Origin: an uncultured Nitrosomonas sp.
GTDB lineage: Bacteria; Pseudomonadota; Gammaproteobacteria; Burkholderiales; Nitrosomonadaceae
Direction of reading: 5' to 3'
Length of the DNA stretch: 54,789 bases
Assembly: GCF_902826915.1 (NCBI RefSeq)
Contig: NZ_CADEGP010000012.1
Span: 1-54,789, forward strand
Shown: piece after piece, positions 15,384-24,221 of the stretch
How positions within the stretch are numbered: position 1 is the first letter of the stretch
Layout: each line of letters starts with the position of its first letter
Notes under the pieces: model-generated
What the model was told of the DNA's origin: nothing
The model's input: the letters and a program-made list of their open reading frames with translations, nothing else
The model's database searches: none
Made by a program: the position numbers and the translations under genes

Positions 15384-16657
15384 CACTACTGTCCCGTTAA
15401 CTTTCACAGTAAGTCCATCTGGCAATGGTTAGCATTTTTATCTATGAGTGGATCCCCACGCAATAAAGCCATGAGGTCACGTTTTTCAAACAAATTGAGC
15501 TGCAATAATCGCAGAATTTGTTGCATGCTTTTGCTCATTTTTGACTGAAATTTGATGAATGCTAATAGCAAATATACGCATACAGCGATCCAAACCTGAG
15601 TCATGACTGCATTCTTGCTTGTCCCAACAAAAGTCTTGATTTTCAGATTCTGTTTAATCCATTTGAAGAACAACTCTACCTGCCAGCGTGCCTTATAGAT
15701 ATTAGCAATGGTTTTGGCTGATAACTTGAAATTGTTGGTTAGAAACACATAATGTTTGCCGGTTTCTTTGTCTCGGTAACCGATACGCCGCAGCTGAGTT
15801 GGGCATTCTTTTGCTGACTTCAAACCAGTGAACTTGATGATTTGATCACTGCTCAATCCTTTGTACTTCAAGACCGGCTCACGACTGACAACCTTGAATT
15901 TAGTGTTGGATTTGAGGCGAGTAATAAAGAATATCTTTTTCTCTGTCAATTGGTTGTACCAACCGTAATCGCAGTACCCCCTGTCAACAGCTACAATGCT
16001 ACCATGGGGAAATTGCAGTGTACGGCCAATCTCAACATCACTGGTCTTGCCTTCCGTAATGGCGACAAACTCAGGAAGATAGCCGCTGTGATTCAATCCG
16101 ACATGAAGCTTAATGGCGCTTTTTGTCGTGCGAAAATTTGCCCACGGAAAGACCGACAAACAAAGGTCTATGGTAGAAGTATCCAATGAATAGAGTGGGT
16201 TCTTGAAGCGAAAATTGTGGCCTGGTGTCATTCCCTGGCAACGACTTAATAACTTTCCCGCCAGGGACTCATATAACGCATAAGGTTTATCTTCGTTGAT
16301 GCGAGACAAGTTGGAACGCGTCAACTTCACACTACCCAGATGATAGAGACGATGCGCCTGGACTGAGATATTTTCAACAATATCTCGCAAGCTCTTCCGT
16401 CCTGCCAATTGTGCCATCGCCAAGGTCACAAACTGCGACCATCTAGATGCAGTGCGGAATGAACGACCTGAATGATGTTCTTTTGCCAGAGTCTCAAACT
16501 CATGTCTCGGTACAAATTTTAGTATTTGTGAAAAGATCGTATTATAATGTGACATGGCCTTGTTTCCTATGCTGGTTCAACAGGTTATAAGCAAACTTAT
16601 TATACCAGTTCAGGGCAAATCAGGCCGCCTCAATTAGATGTTAACGGGACAGTAGTG
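15384..16657 (-). mobile_element. complete IS4-family insertion sequence (1274 bp)
   Basis: Terminal inverted repeats CACTACTGTCCCGTTAAC (15384-15401) and its exact complement (16640-16657) are perfect over 18 bp. They are flanked by a perfect 9-bp direct repeat AAAATAAAT (15375-15383 and 16658-16666), the target-site duplication. One full-length DDE transposase fills the element. Perfect ends and duplication point to recent insertion and probable mobility. It lies directly upstream of tetR, in the opposite orientation. Confidence 0.95.
15404..16555 (-). CDS. IS4-family DDE transposase
   Basis: A 383-aa transposase with an N-terminal DUF4372-like region (FSQILKFVPRHEFETL) and a catalytic core: first Asp in YSLDTSTIDLCL, second Asp in VAVDRGYCDYGWY and the IS4 signature Y-(2)-R-(3)-E-(6)-K in YKARWQVELFFKWIK. 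It is uninterrupted and full length for the family. The ATG at 16555 sits about 100 bp inside the right inverted repeat. Confidence 0.95.
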   Translation of the reverse strand: MSHYNTIFSQILKFVPRHEFETLAKEHHSGRSFRTASRWSQFVTLAMAQLAGRKSLRDIVENISVQAHRLYHLGSVKLTRSNLSRINEDKPYALYESLAGKLLSRCQGMTPGHNFRFKNPLYSLDTSTIDLCLSVFPWANFRTTKSAIKLHVGLNHSGYLPEFVAITEGKTSDVEIGRTLQFPHGSIVAVDRGYCDYGWYNQLTEKKIFFITRLKSNTKFKVVSREPVLKYKGLSSDQIIKFTGLKSAKECPTQLRRIGYRDKETGKHYVFLTNNFKLSAKTIANIYKARWQVELFFKWIKQNLKIKTFVGTSKNAVMTQVWIAVCVYLLLAFIKFQSKMSKSMQQILRLLQLNLFEKRDLMALLRGDPLIDKNANHCQMDLL

Positions 16658-16679
16658 AAAATAAATAGGAGAAATTCGT

Positions 16680-17261
16680 TTGGTGAGGATGCGCGAATTT
16701 GATGTTGATGAAACTCTGGACAGAGCTATGCATTTATTCTGGGAAAAGGGCTATGCCGAAACCTCGGTGCGCGACTTAGTTAAGTATACAGGTGTTGCTC
16801 ATGCTGGACTGTACTCAGCGTTTGGCGACAAGGAAGGACTCTTCAAGGCTGCTGTCAAAAAATATTGTTTTAAAATTTCCGATGAGATGTTCGGTATTCT
16901 TGAGAGTATTAATGCCGGACGTGCTGAAATTGAGAGTGTTTTCGACGGCATTTTACAAATGAATAAAGACGGACGATTACGTAACGGCTGTATGTTGGTC
17001 AATTCAGCTATCGAATTTGCAGAAACAGATGAAGAGCTCAAAAATATGGTAATTGGCAACTTCAATAAGCTGGAAAAAGCGCTTAGTAGAGCGTTAACTA
17101 ATGCCGTTGTAGCCGAAGAAGTGCGAAATGACCTTCCAGTTAAGAGAATAGCAGCTGCAATGACGACAACAATCCATGGCTTATCCGTGTTATCCCGGGC
17201 TGGGATTCCAATTGAGACAATAGAGGAAGTTATTATTGCCGCTATCGATCAACTGGATTAG
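16680..17261 (+). CDS. TetR-family transcriptional regulator
   Basis: A 193-aa regulator. Residues 10-50 form the TetR helix-turn-helix (LFWEKGYAETSVRDLVKYTG then HAGLYSAFGDKEGLF); the rest is the helical ligand/dimer domain. AGGAGA at 16668 favours the TTG at 16680 (or GTG 16683) over the ATG at 16689. Family members of this kind usually repress a neighbouring exporter; the RND operon follows on the same strand. The gene now lies 14 bp after the target duplication of an IS4 element, so its native promoter has been separated from it and expression may depend on the IS. Confidence 0.9.
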   Translation: MVRMREFDVDETLDRAMHLFWEKGYAETSVRDLVKYTGVAHAGLYSAFGDKEGLFKAAVKKYCFKISDEMFGILESINAGRAEIESVFDGILQMNKDGRLRNGCMLVNSAIEFAETDEELKNMVIGNFNKLEKALSRALTNAVVAEEVRNDLPVKRIAAAMTTTIHGLSVLSRAGIPIETIEEVIIAAIDQLD

Positions 17262-17465
17262 TAGCATTTAAGTTTTATTGTGCTTTATATTATGGCCTTT
17301 GAGCTAGCGCTCCGTTTCTATTACGTTCTCTTGTTACCCTAAACTAACTGCATATAATGCATATTCAAAGGTAAGTTATGCATCATGTGCGTCTAAGATT
17401 GCCTACTCTTTTATAAATTAGCTTGTTCCGCACTCTAAATTAAATGAAAATGAATGAATTAAGAA

Positions 17466-17492
17466 CGATCGTTCTTGATCGTGTGATATAGT
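17466..17492 (+). promoter_or_regulatory. operator and extended -10 promoter of the RND operon
   Basis: Dyad CGATC-GTTCTT-GATCG (17466-17481), also part of the palindrome AAGAACGATCGTTCTT (17461-17476), ends 5 bp before TGATATAGT, an extended -10 (TATAGT at 17487-17492). The whole 35-bp block from 17463 recurs at 22140-22174 with four mismatches. Two of those mismatches are paired changes that keep the dyad. A repressor bound here would cover the promoter; the adjacent TetR is the obvious candidate. Confidence 0.7.
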
Positions 17493-17602
17493 ACATATAA
17501 ATTCTGATATAGGTTGATTCTTAGGATGCTTGTCAATGATTGCCAATTTCAAACATGTATGAGCTTTATTTGCAACACAATCGGGAAAAATTTTAACTTT
17601 TA

Positions 17603-17618
17603 AAGATCATATGATCTT
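17603..17618. promoter_or_regulatory. 16-bp palindrome at the RND translation start
   Basis: AAGATCATATGATCTT is a perfect 16-bp palindrome ending 2 bp before the first ATG of the exporter gene. It replaces any ribosome site for that ATG. In RNA it would fold into a hairpin close to the start; in DNA it could be a second operator. Confidence 0.4.
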
Positions 17619-17620
17619 AA

Positions 17621-20017
17621 ATGGAGATTGCATTGACTGTCATTAGAAACGAAACTAAACAATTAAACAAAACGGATCGTTTTGCACTTCGATGGGCAGA
17701 ATTCGTCCTTAAAAATCGCCTGAAGACAATTCTTTTCGCAATTATCGTTTTTGTTGTTCTTGCCGCTGGATTGATGCAGATTCAGGTTTCACATAATTAT
17801 CGTGTCTTTTTTAGCGATAAAAACCCTGATCTGCTTACCTTTGAAAAGTTTGAGGAGACTTATACAAAAAACGACAATTTTCTTTTTGTTGTTAAACCTA
17901 AATCCGGAACAATTGATCAACCTTTTGTTGCCCAGGCTACTGAGGAATTTACCGCTCGTGCCTGGACGATTCCATTCGCAATACGGGTTGACTCTATCAC
18001 CAACTTTCAGCATACCTATGCAATAGATGACGATTTAATTGTAGAAGACCTCATAGAAAATGCCTCAAATCTTTCGCAAGCAGAAATAGCCAAGCGCGTT
18101 GACATTGCGCTTAACGAACCATTGCTTGCGGGCAATCTTGTAGCACTTGATCGTGGCGCATCAGGTATCAATGTAACGTTGCAATACCCGGGACTAAGTG
18201 AGGGTGAACTGCCAGAGGCCATTAATTCCGCGCGTGCTCTCGTAGCCGAATTCGAACAAGCCTATCCCGACCTGAGGATTGCACTCACGGGTATTTCAGC
18301 GCTTAATGCTGCTTTTTTTGAAGCGACAATTAATGATGCTGAGACGCTCTATGGCCCCATGTTCTTGGTGCTGATTGTTATCACATGGCTGGTCATACGA
18401 AGCTTCTCCGGTGTCGTTGCAACGGTGCTCGTTATTACGTTTGCAACAATGGCCGCGATGGGTTTTGCGGGCTGGGCAGGCATCATCATTTCACCATTTT
18501 CGGGTAGCGCTCCGGTCGTTATTCTAACGCTGGCAATAGTGGACTCCATCCATATACTGATCACGATGGTGCAGCGTATGCGTGTCGGCGATGACAAAAT
18601 TGCGGCTATCAAAGAGAGTATTCGCGTCAATTTTCTGGCGGTTTCAATTACTAGTTTAACGACGATTATCGGCTTTCTGGCGCTCAATTTTTCCGACGCC
18701 CCACCTTTTAACGCTTTAGGGAATATTGCATCAGTAGGTATTGCTGCCGCCTGGTTTTATTCACTAACATTTCTGCCAGCATTATTAGCTATTTTGCCAT
18801 TTAATGTACAAACCTACTCAGATAAATCTCGAGGTCCGCTGCAAGAAGCAATTAACAAACTTGCCGAGTTCGTTATTGCAAGAGCACGAGCTACACTGGT
18901 TTTTGTAGGTGTTCTTTTTATTGGACTGGCTTTTGCTATACCAACAATAGATTTGAATGATCAATGGGTTGAATACTTTGATGATAGAGTGGAATTTCGT
19001 GGCGACGCGAAGTTTGCTATCAAACATCTGACAGGGCTTTATATTCTCGAATACTCCGTACCTGGTGGAGCACCCGGCGCCATCAGTGAGCCTAAATATC
19101 TGCAAGACCTTGATGACTTCGCGATCTGGCTACGGGAATATTCAAAAGTACGCCATGTTTACTCGTATACGGACGTCATCAAGCGACTAAGCAAAAATAT
19201 GCATGCCGACGATCCGAGTTTTTATAAAATTCCAGAGGAGCGCGAACTCGCTGCACAATATTTGCTTCTTTATGAATTGTCATTGCCATACGGGCTAGAC
19301 TTAAATGACCGTATAGACATCGATAAGTCATCAACTCGAGTCTCCGTCACGCTCGATGAAATTACCACCGGAGAAACGCGGCAATTTCTGAAAGAGGTTG
19401 ATGCCTGGTGGGAGGCACGCTCACCAGGAAACGAAGTATATGGCACCGGCGCAACCTATCTGTTTTCCTTTATCTCTGAGCGCAATATAAAGGATATGAT
19501 TGGTGGCAACATTGTCGCTGTTGTTTTGATTTCCATGATTATGATGCTCGCGTTAAAAAGCTTTAGTTTCGGACTGCTTAGCATAATTCCAAATGTTGCA
19601 CCACTTATTATGACGTTCGGTGTATGGGCGCTACTAGTAGGCGAAGTGGGTATGGCTGCCGCGACAGTATCCGCCACTTCTCTCGGCATTATCGTCGACA
19701 ACACGGTTCATATCCTTACGAAATACCAGCGTGCTCGTGAAGAGCTAATGCTCTCCATTGAGGACGCAATTCGTTACACCTTTGATACTGTCGGGGCTGC
19801 GGTTGTGGCCAATGCGCTGATTCTGGCGTTTGGCTTTAGTGTGCTCATGTTCTCATCATTCAAGATTACGGGTGATATGGGAACGTTGACTGCACTGGCC
19901 ATTATTATCGCCTTGATTGTAGATCTGTTGTTGTTACCAGCGCTTTTAATGTTACGCGCTAAACCTAAAACAAAAGGAGTTCAATATGTTAGCACTGAAA
20001 GCACGAATTCAATTTAA
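17621..20017 (+). CDS. RND-superfamily (MMPL-type) transporter
   Basis: A 798-aa inner-membrane protein with the two-fold RND layout: one membrane helix at about residues 35-55, a periplasmic loop, five helices (about 235-390), then the pattern repeated from about 420. SSD-like motifs ILTLAIVDSIHILITMV and SATSLGIIVDNTVHIL are visible. It belongs to the MMPL/HpnN-like branch that exports lipids and hydrophobic compounds, not the AcrB branch. The first ATG is at 17621, but the only Shine-Dalgarno (TGGAG) fits the TTG at 17633. Its end overlaps the LolA-like gene by 32 bp. Preceded by tetR and a strong operator. Confidence 0.9.
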   Translation: MEIALTVIRNETKQLNKTDRFALRWAEFVLKNRLKTILFAIIVFVVLAAGLMQIQVSHNYRVFFSDKNPDLLTFEKFEETYTKNDNFLFVVKPKSGTIDQPFVAQATEEFTARAWTIPFAIRVDSITNFQHTYAIDDDLIVEDLIENASNLSQAEIAKRVDIALNEPLLAGNLVALDRGASGINVTLQYPGLSEGELPEAINSARALVAEFEQAYPDLRIALTGISALNAAFFEATINDAETLYGPMFLVLIVITWLVIRSFSGVVATVLVITFATMAAMGFAGWAGIIISPFSGSAPVVILTLAIVDSIHILITMVQRMRVGDDKIAAIKESIRVNFLAVSITSLTTIIGFLALNFSDAPPFNALGNIASVGIAAAWFYSLTFLPALLAILPFNVQTYSDKSRGPLQEAINKLAEFVIARARATLVFVGVLFIGLAFAIPTIDLNDQWVEYFDDRVEFRGDAKFAIKHLTGLYILEYSVPGGAPGAISEPKYLQDLDDFAIWLREYSKVRHVYSYTDVIKRLSKNMHADDPSFYKIPEERELAAQYLLLYELSLPYGLDLNDRIDIDKSSTRVSVTLDEITTGETRQFLKEVDAWWEARSPGNEVYGTGATYLFSFISERNIKDMIGGNIVAVVLISMIMMLALKSFSFGLLSIIPNVAPLIMTFGVWALLVGEVGMAAATVSATSLGIIVDNTVHILTKYQRAREELMLSIEDAIRYTFDTVGAAVVANALILAFGFSVLMFSSFKITGDMGTLTALAIIIALIVDLLLLPALLMLRAKPKTKGVQYVSTESTNSI

Positions 20018-20816
20018 TCCCTATAAATATGTGATTTTCGCCGGTGTGCTTGTGCTGGCAAGCTTCGCTCATTCGCCTGCTTCTGCAGAAGATCTTGATC
20101 AAAAAGGATATGATGTTGCTGCACGCAATGACCGATCAGATCGAGGTTTTAATAACAGTCGAGTAGAGCTTGAAATGGTGCTAAAAAACGCCTCAGGTGC
20201 AGAATCTCGACGTGTACTTGAGCAATCAACCCTGGAACTTCCTGATGAGTCTGTCGGTGATAAAAATCTTATTGTTTTTTTCTCACCAGCAGACATTGAG
20301 GGAACAGCGCTCCTTTCGTACGCCAAAATATTGGATCCGGACGATCAGTGGCTCTATTTGCCAGCACTCAAACGCGTGAAGCGCATCTCATCAAAAAACA
20401 AATCCGGACCATTTGTCGGCTCAGAATTTGCTTTTGAAGATATTACCGGCCAGGAACTTGAAAAATATGAATATACCTGGTTGCGTGAAGAAGCATGTGG
20501 AGAGTTGACCTGTGATGTTGTCGAACGTCGCCCGCTTTATAGAGACTCCGGCTATACACGGCAAATTGGTTGGGTTGACCAGACCGATTATCAAACACGC
20601 AAGCTTGAATATTACGATCGCAAAGGCAGCCTGTTAAAAACTCAACTATTTGAAGATTACAAACTTTATGATGATAAATACTGGCGAGCACAAGTGTGGC
20701 GCATGGAAAACCATCAGACGGGCAAAAGCACGGATCTTTTTTTCAAAGAATATAAATTCGATATAGACCTCAGTGATAAAGATTTTGTTACAGGAGTCCT
20801 ATCGCGCCAGCGGTAG
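19986..20816 (+). CDS. LolA-like outer-membrane lipoprotein-sorting family protein
   Basis: A 276-aa exported protein with a signal peptide (hydrophobic VIFAGVLVLASFAHS, cleavage near SPASAED). The body is the DUF/LolA-like fold that accompanies MMPL-type RND pumps: LIVFFSPADIEGTALLSYAK, WLYLPALKRVKRIS, SGPFVGSEFAFEDI and the Cys pair in EEACGELTCDV. It probably carries a lipid-like substrate across the periplasm. AAAAGGAG lies 6 bases before the ATG, and the start lies inside the transporter gene (32-bp overlap), so the two are translationally coupled. It is distinct from the true LolA at 43811. Confidence 0.85.
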   Translation: MLALKARIQFNPYKYVIFAGVLVLASFAHSPASAEDLDQKGYDVAARNDRSDRGFNNSRVELEMVLKNASGAESRRVLEQSTLELPDESVGDKNLIVFFSPADIEGTALLSYAKILDPDDQWLYLPALKRVKRISSKNKSGPFVGSEFAFEDITGQELEKYEYTWLREEACGELTCDVVERRPLYRDSGYTRQIGWVDQTDYQTRKLEYYDRKGSLLKTQLFEDYKLYDDKYWRAQVWRMENHQTGKSTDLFFKEYKFDIDLSDKDFVTGVLSRQR

Positions 20817-20839
20817 AGAGCAGTAACTTAGCAAGTGTC

Positions 20840-22099
20840 ATGAATAACATGAACAAATTGCAAGAATGTATTTCTTTATTGATTATTCTTGCTAGAGCAC
20901 TTGCTATTTCTCTACTTTTCAAACTATCTGATGTGTCGGCGCAATCATTTGACTTAAGCGGCCAGGTTGCTTTGGAGCTACGCGGATTTCCAGACAAATC
21001 ATTATTGCCAGGCCAAGTTGAAGGCGCGCAGTTCTCAAGCTTCTTGGAACCAGAATATCGTTGGCGGAGCAGCGACCGCAATTCATTATTAAAATTTACG
21101 CCCTTCGTTCGCGTAGATACAGTAGATGATAAACGAACTCATTTCGATATCCGAGAAGCAAACTGGTTAAAAATTGCAGGAGACTGGGAATTTCTGGTCG
21201 GTGCCACGCGTATATTCTGGGGTGTTACAGAATCTCGCCATCTGGTTAATATAATAAATCAAATTGACGCAGTTGAAGATATTGATGAAGAAGCTTTTCT
21301 TGGTCAACCTATGGCAAAGATATCTCGCCAGACAGATATCGGTCGATTTGAACTTTTTTTAATGACAGGATTCCGTGAACGAACGTTCGCGGGACCCGAT
21401 GGACGACTTAGAACACCACTTCCTGTTAAAACGGGAGATGCAGTTTATGAAAATAGCGCTAAGGAATGGCATCCAGATTTCGCCCTGCGTTACTCACACT
21501 TTTTTGGCGATTTTGACATTGGACTACATGTATTCCGCGGTATAAATCGCGAACCTTCTCTTGTCCTATCGTCTGACGCCCAAAACTTTATACCACACTA
21601 TTCTGTAATTACTCAGGCAGGTATTGATCTCCAATTTACTCGCGACGCTTGGCTTTGGAAGTTAGAGGGAATCGTCCGTGAAGGACAAGGTGATGCATTT
21701 GCTGCTACGGTAGCCGGGTTGGAGTATACATTTTTCCAGGTTGCTGAAAGTGATATCGACCTTGGTCTAATTGTGGAAGGATTATATGACGGTCGTGACA
21801 AGCTTAATTTTGCTGACATTCAGAGTAAACAGATTTTTCCTACAATTTATGATAAAGACATTTTTCTTGGTGCGAGACTTGCCCTTAATGACGTTCAAGA
21901 TTCATCCATTCTTGCGGGATTTGTAACAGATATTGTAGATGGACCTGCAACTTTACGTGTCGAAGCCGAACGTCGACTTGGTCAGCACATGAAAATCGAG
22001 CTTATCGGTCAGGCATTCTTTGAAGATAATCCTATAAATCCAGTGTCCTTTTTTAGACAGGATAGTTTTGTTACTCTTAGGGTTTCTAGATTCTTTTAG
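20840..22099 (+). CDS. outer-membrane beta-barrel protein of the RND operon
   Basis: A 419-aa exported protein: signal peptide with cleavage near VSAQS, then amphipathic strands with aromatic girdles (WLKIAGDWEFLVGATRIFWG; WHPDFALRYSHFFGDFDIGL), ending in Phe (LRVSRFF), the classic barrel C-terminus. No TolC coiled coil is present. It follows the LolA-like gene by 23 bp. With it and the RND pump it probably forms an inner membrane-periplasm-outer membrane export route. Substrate unknown. Confidence 0.8.
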   Translation: MNNMNKLQECISLLIILARALAISLLFKLSDVSAQSFDLSGQVALELRGFPDKSLLPGQVEGAQFSSFLEPEYRWRSSDRNSLLKFTPFVRVDTVDDKRTHFDIREANWLKIAGDWEFLVGATRIFWGVTESRHLVNIINQIDAVEDIDEEAFLGQPMAKISRQTDIGRFELFLMTGFRERTFAGPDGRLRTPLPVKTGDAVYENSAKEWHPDFALRYSHFFGDFDIGLHVFRGINREPSLVLSSDAQNFIPHYSVITQAGIDLQFTRDAWLWKLEGIVREGQGDAFAATVAGLEYTFFQVAESDIDLGLIVEGLYDGRDKLNFADIQSKQIFPTIYDKDIFLGARLALNDVQDSSILAGFVTDIVDGPATLRVEAERRLGQHMKIELIGQAFFEDNPINPVSFFRQDSFVTLRVSRFF

Positions 22100-22142
22100 T
22101 TCATTTAGATGTGATTACAAAAAAGATTTAACTATAGAAGAT

Positions 22143-22169
22143 CAATCGTTCTTGATTGTGTGATATAGT
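22143..22169 (+). promoter_or_regulatory. second copy of the operator/promoter block
   Basis: Dyad CAATC-GTTCTT-GATTG (22143-22158) lies 5 bp before TGATATAGT (TATAGT at 22164-22169), exactly as at 17466. Compared with that site, G is replaced by A in the left arm and C by T in the right arm, preserving the symmetry. It drives the separate gene at 22261, placing it in the same regulon as the RND operon. Confidence 0.7.
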
Positions 22170-22180
22170 AAATAGTCGCT

Positions 22181-22213
22181 ATTCTGCAATGTGCTCAAAA
22201 CAGGTTGCAGAAT
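22181..22213 (+). promoter_or_regulatory. 5' UTR hairpin
   Basis: ATTCTGCAA (22181-22189) and TTGCAGAAT (22205-22213) are perfect 9-bp inverted arms around 15 bases, 12 bp after the -10 of the promoter above. It lies in the expected leader RNA of the gene at 22261 and could stabilise it or control elongation. No T-run follows. Confidence 0.4.
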
Positions 22214-22260
22214 AGTTAAAGAGGAGAAGATTGTAGACCAAATATTATGGGAGGTCTTGT

Positions 22261-22830
22261 ATGATTAAGCAAATAATACAGTCAAGTGTTACTGCATTCA
22301 TATTCTTTGCAATACTTGATATTGGTGCAGTCTCAGCCCATGGAAAGGTATCTTTGGAGCATGACAATTGTTTACGTGGAGCTGAAGGCAGCAGGGTGCA
22401 TTTCAGTACTTATCAGCCACAATACGATCCAGAGGCTGAATACTGTTCAGAAATTCCGGAAACAGGCCTGACTTTTTGGGTTATTGATCTTATAGATCAG
22501 TCCCTACGTGACATGCCAATCGGCATACAGATAGTGAAAGGAAGTGGCAAAACACTAAGTGAAAAAGTAGTAGCATCTTTTTATTCCATCAATCATCAAG
22601 ATGGTGTGATTAGTGGAGAATCCAATCTGGACGAGGGGTTATACACGGTATTCATTACAGGAGAAGGCGTGCCACCTGTCCAGTATGAATATCCATTGCG
22701 AGTAAAGATAGACGGTTTTTTTTCTGATAGTAGATTTAGTTACAGTACAGGCCCAATGATTGCTTTGCTATTACTGGCATTGATGCTGTTTGCACATAAG
22801 CTTATGAAACCGAAACAAATATCCCGTTAA
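22261..22830 (+). CDS. membrane-anchored periplasmic protein co-regulated with the RND operon
   Basis: A 189-aa protein with a signal peptide (cleavage near VSAHG), a roughly 130-residue periplasmic domain with two Cys (HDNCLRGAEG, AEYCSEIPE) and a C-terminal membrane helix (GPMIALLLLALMLFAHKLM) followed by a basic tail. The domain (LTFWVIDLIDQSLRDMPIGI ... GLYTVFITGEG) suggests an immunoglobulin-like fold of the FixH/YtkA kind; that assignment is tentative. GGGAGGT precedes the ATG. It has its own promoter matching that of the RND operon, and a hairpin terminator follows, so it is a one-gene transcript. Confidence 0.75.
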   Translation: MIKQIIQSSVTAFIFFAILDIGAVSAHGKVSLEHDNCLRGAEGSRVHFSTYQPQYDPEAEYCSEIPETGLTFWVIDLIDQSLRDMPIGIQIVKGSGKTLSEKVVASFYSINHQDGVISGESNLDEGLYTVFITGEGVPPVQYEYPLRVKIDGFFSDSRFSYSTGPMIALLLLALMLFAHKLMKPKQISR

Positions 22831-22847
22831 TCTTGATAAATTTAACT

Positions 22848-22878
22848 AAAATCGCCATCTCTATGCGGTGGTGATTTT
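22848..22878 (+). terminator. Rho-independent-like terminator
   Basis: AAAATCGCCA and TGGTGATTTT pair over 10 bp (one G-U) around an 11-base loop, 18 bp after the stop of the gene at 22261. The U-tract is part of the stem. Confidence 0.6.
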
Positions 22879-22966
22879 GAAAACAAATAACAGGATTTTC
22901 TTTGAGGACAGATAAGCCAGAAGCGTGACACAAAATAATCCGCTTCTGTAATATGATGGAGGGTAA

Positions 22967-23176
22967 ATGAAAAGCCCGGAAACCAGCATAAACACAAATC
23001 TATTGATGCTGGCAGCGTTATTTGGTGGTTTTATTAACAGTGCCTTTGATCCATTCCTATATGCACTCAGTCAAATCCAAGTGCCATACCGAATATCCCC
23101 TATGCATGGCGAAATACTAATTCTCGCCAAAAATCAATCCCGTTGCCAGCCTTGTAACAATCTCGGACACGCGTAA
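22967..23176 (+). pseudogene. short ORF, probably a truncated gene
   Basis: A 69-codon frame with a good ribosome site (GGAGGG before ATGAAAAGCCC). The first 30 residues are hydrophobic (LLMLAALFGGFINSAF) like a signal or anchor; the rest has no recognised family. It runs into transposase debris from about 23190, so the 3' part of the original gene was probably replaced. It could be a genuine small membrane protein. Confidence 0.3.
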
Positions 23177-23189
23177 TATCGAGATCAAT

Positions 23190-23637
23190 GAGAACTGTCC
23201 TTTTACTTGTTGTGCATTTCCTTACCACACTTGCGAAACTGGTGGGGCCGGGCGATGCACGGGCCAGACAGCCTACTCATTAAGCATCAACCAATCCCGG
23301 CAAAGGGCTCCTATCCTAACTAACTATCGATCGATTCTTGTTTGGCTTTTGGTCGTTGTTCATGAACTCAAAGCGTTTTTTAAAAAGTAACGTAATACTC
23401 AAGACGTCCACTCAGGCGCGAGTCTCTTTTTGGAATGCACACGATTTAAAAAAGAAACTCGAAGCCTTAAAAGACAATTATAACGGTTACCGCGTTCACG
23501 CTGCATAACCATTAAGCCTCAGCGGAAATGCTGTGCTGGGCAAGGCGAATATCAACGAGTGCCGGTGGAAATCACATTTGCTGAGATTTATTTCATACAC
23601 CGACGGCAGTGTGAATTGTAATTCGCCATCTATAGGC
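23190..23637 (+). pseudogene. decayed integrase-core transposase with internal deletion
   Basis: Reading through frameshifts gives the N-terminus LLVVHFLTTLAKLVGPGDAR, then IDRFLFGFWSLFMNSKRFL and FWNAHDLKKK. These are typical of the family beginning LLAHLLTTLARLLGPGG and RKRAPNLSPIDRLLFGF. It then jumps to the end region DNYNGYRVHAA and GKANINECRWKSH, with a frameshift and a Cys-Arg to stop change near the end (the other copy reads ESHCRDLFHTPTAA). The middle with the DDE residues is deleted. A second C-terminal fragment lies at 26829. Confidence 0.7.
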
Positions 23638-23810
23638 ATGCTAGTTATCTGTTTCAAGTCGCTTGTTTTGAGTAAAATGTTAGGAAAGGTCCAAATGTTA
23701 CGTAGGTAATTTTCTCTTCCTGATTTTTACCCAAAGTTATTTTGGATTAGTTGATTACTTCTGAATTAATACAAGATTTGATTATTTTAATAAATATGGA
23801 GAAATAAATT

Positions 23811-23987
23811 ATGGGTATTGAAGTAAGTGGCCTTTCTGGTCTTATTTTATTAGTCCTTAATGTTTGGGCGATTGTTAAGGTTGTACAAAGTTCAGCGGGC
23901 ACAGGAAACAAAGTGCTATGGATAGTACTAATATTGCTTCTGCCTATAATTGGTCTGATTCTATGGTATTTTTTAGGTCCTAGATAA
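23811..23987 (+). CDS. small PLDc_N-type membrane protein (58 aa)
   Basis: A 58-aa protein: GLSGLILLVLNVWAIVKVV, a short polar turn SSAGTGNKVLW, then IVLILLLPIIGLILWYFLGP. Two membrane helices and the end PIIGLILWYFLGPR are the hallmark of the phospholipase D N-terminal-like (PLDc_N) domain, which occurs alone as a small inner-membrane protein. GGAG lies 8 bases before the ATG. Flanked by transposase remnants. Role of the free domain unknown. Confidence 0.75.
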   Translation: MGIEVSGLSGLILLVLNVWAIVKVVQSSAGTGNKVLWIVLILLLPIIGLILWYFLGPR

Positions 23988-24221
23988 AGAAGTGGCCTTG
24001 CAAATTCAGACAGTCCGTTAAGTGGTATTGGATGCCGCCACACATGAAAAGATTTTAGCTACAAAGGGAATTCTGTTTTATTTATTGGCGATATGAGAAC
24101 TGTCCGCATATACATAAATATCAGGGACTCTACTATTTCTCATGTGATAATTGGCGACAGAACAGAATCAATCCGCTATCTATTTAAACCTTCCGTAAGA
24201 AAGAAATTAATGTTGATTGGC

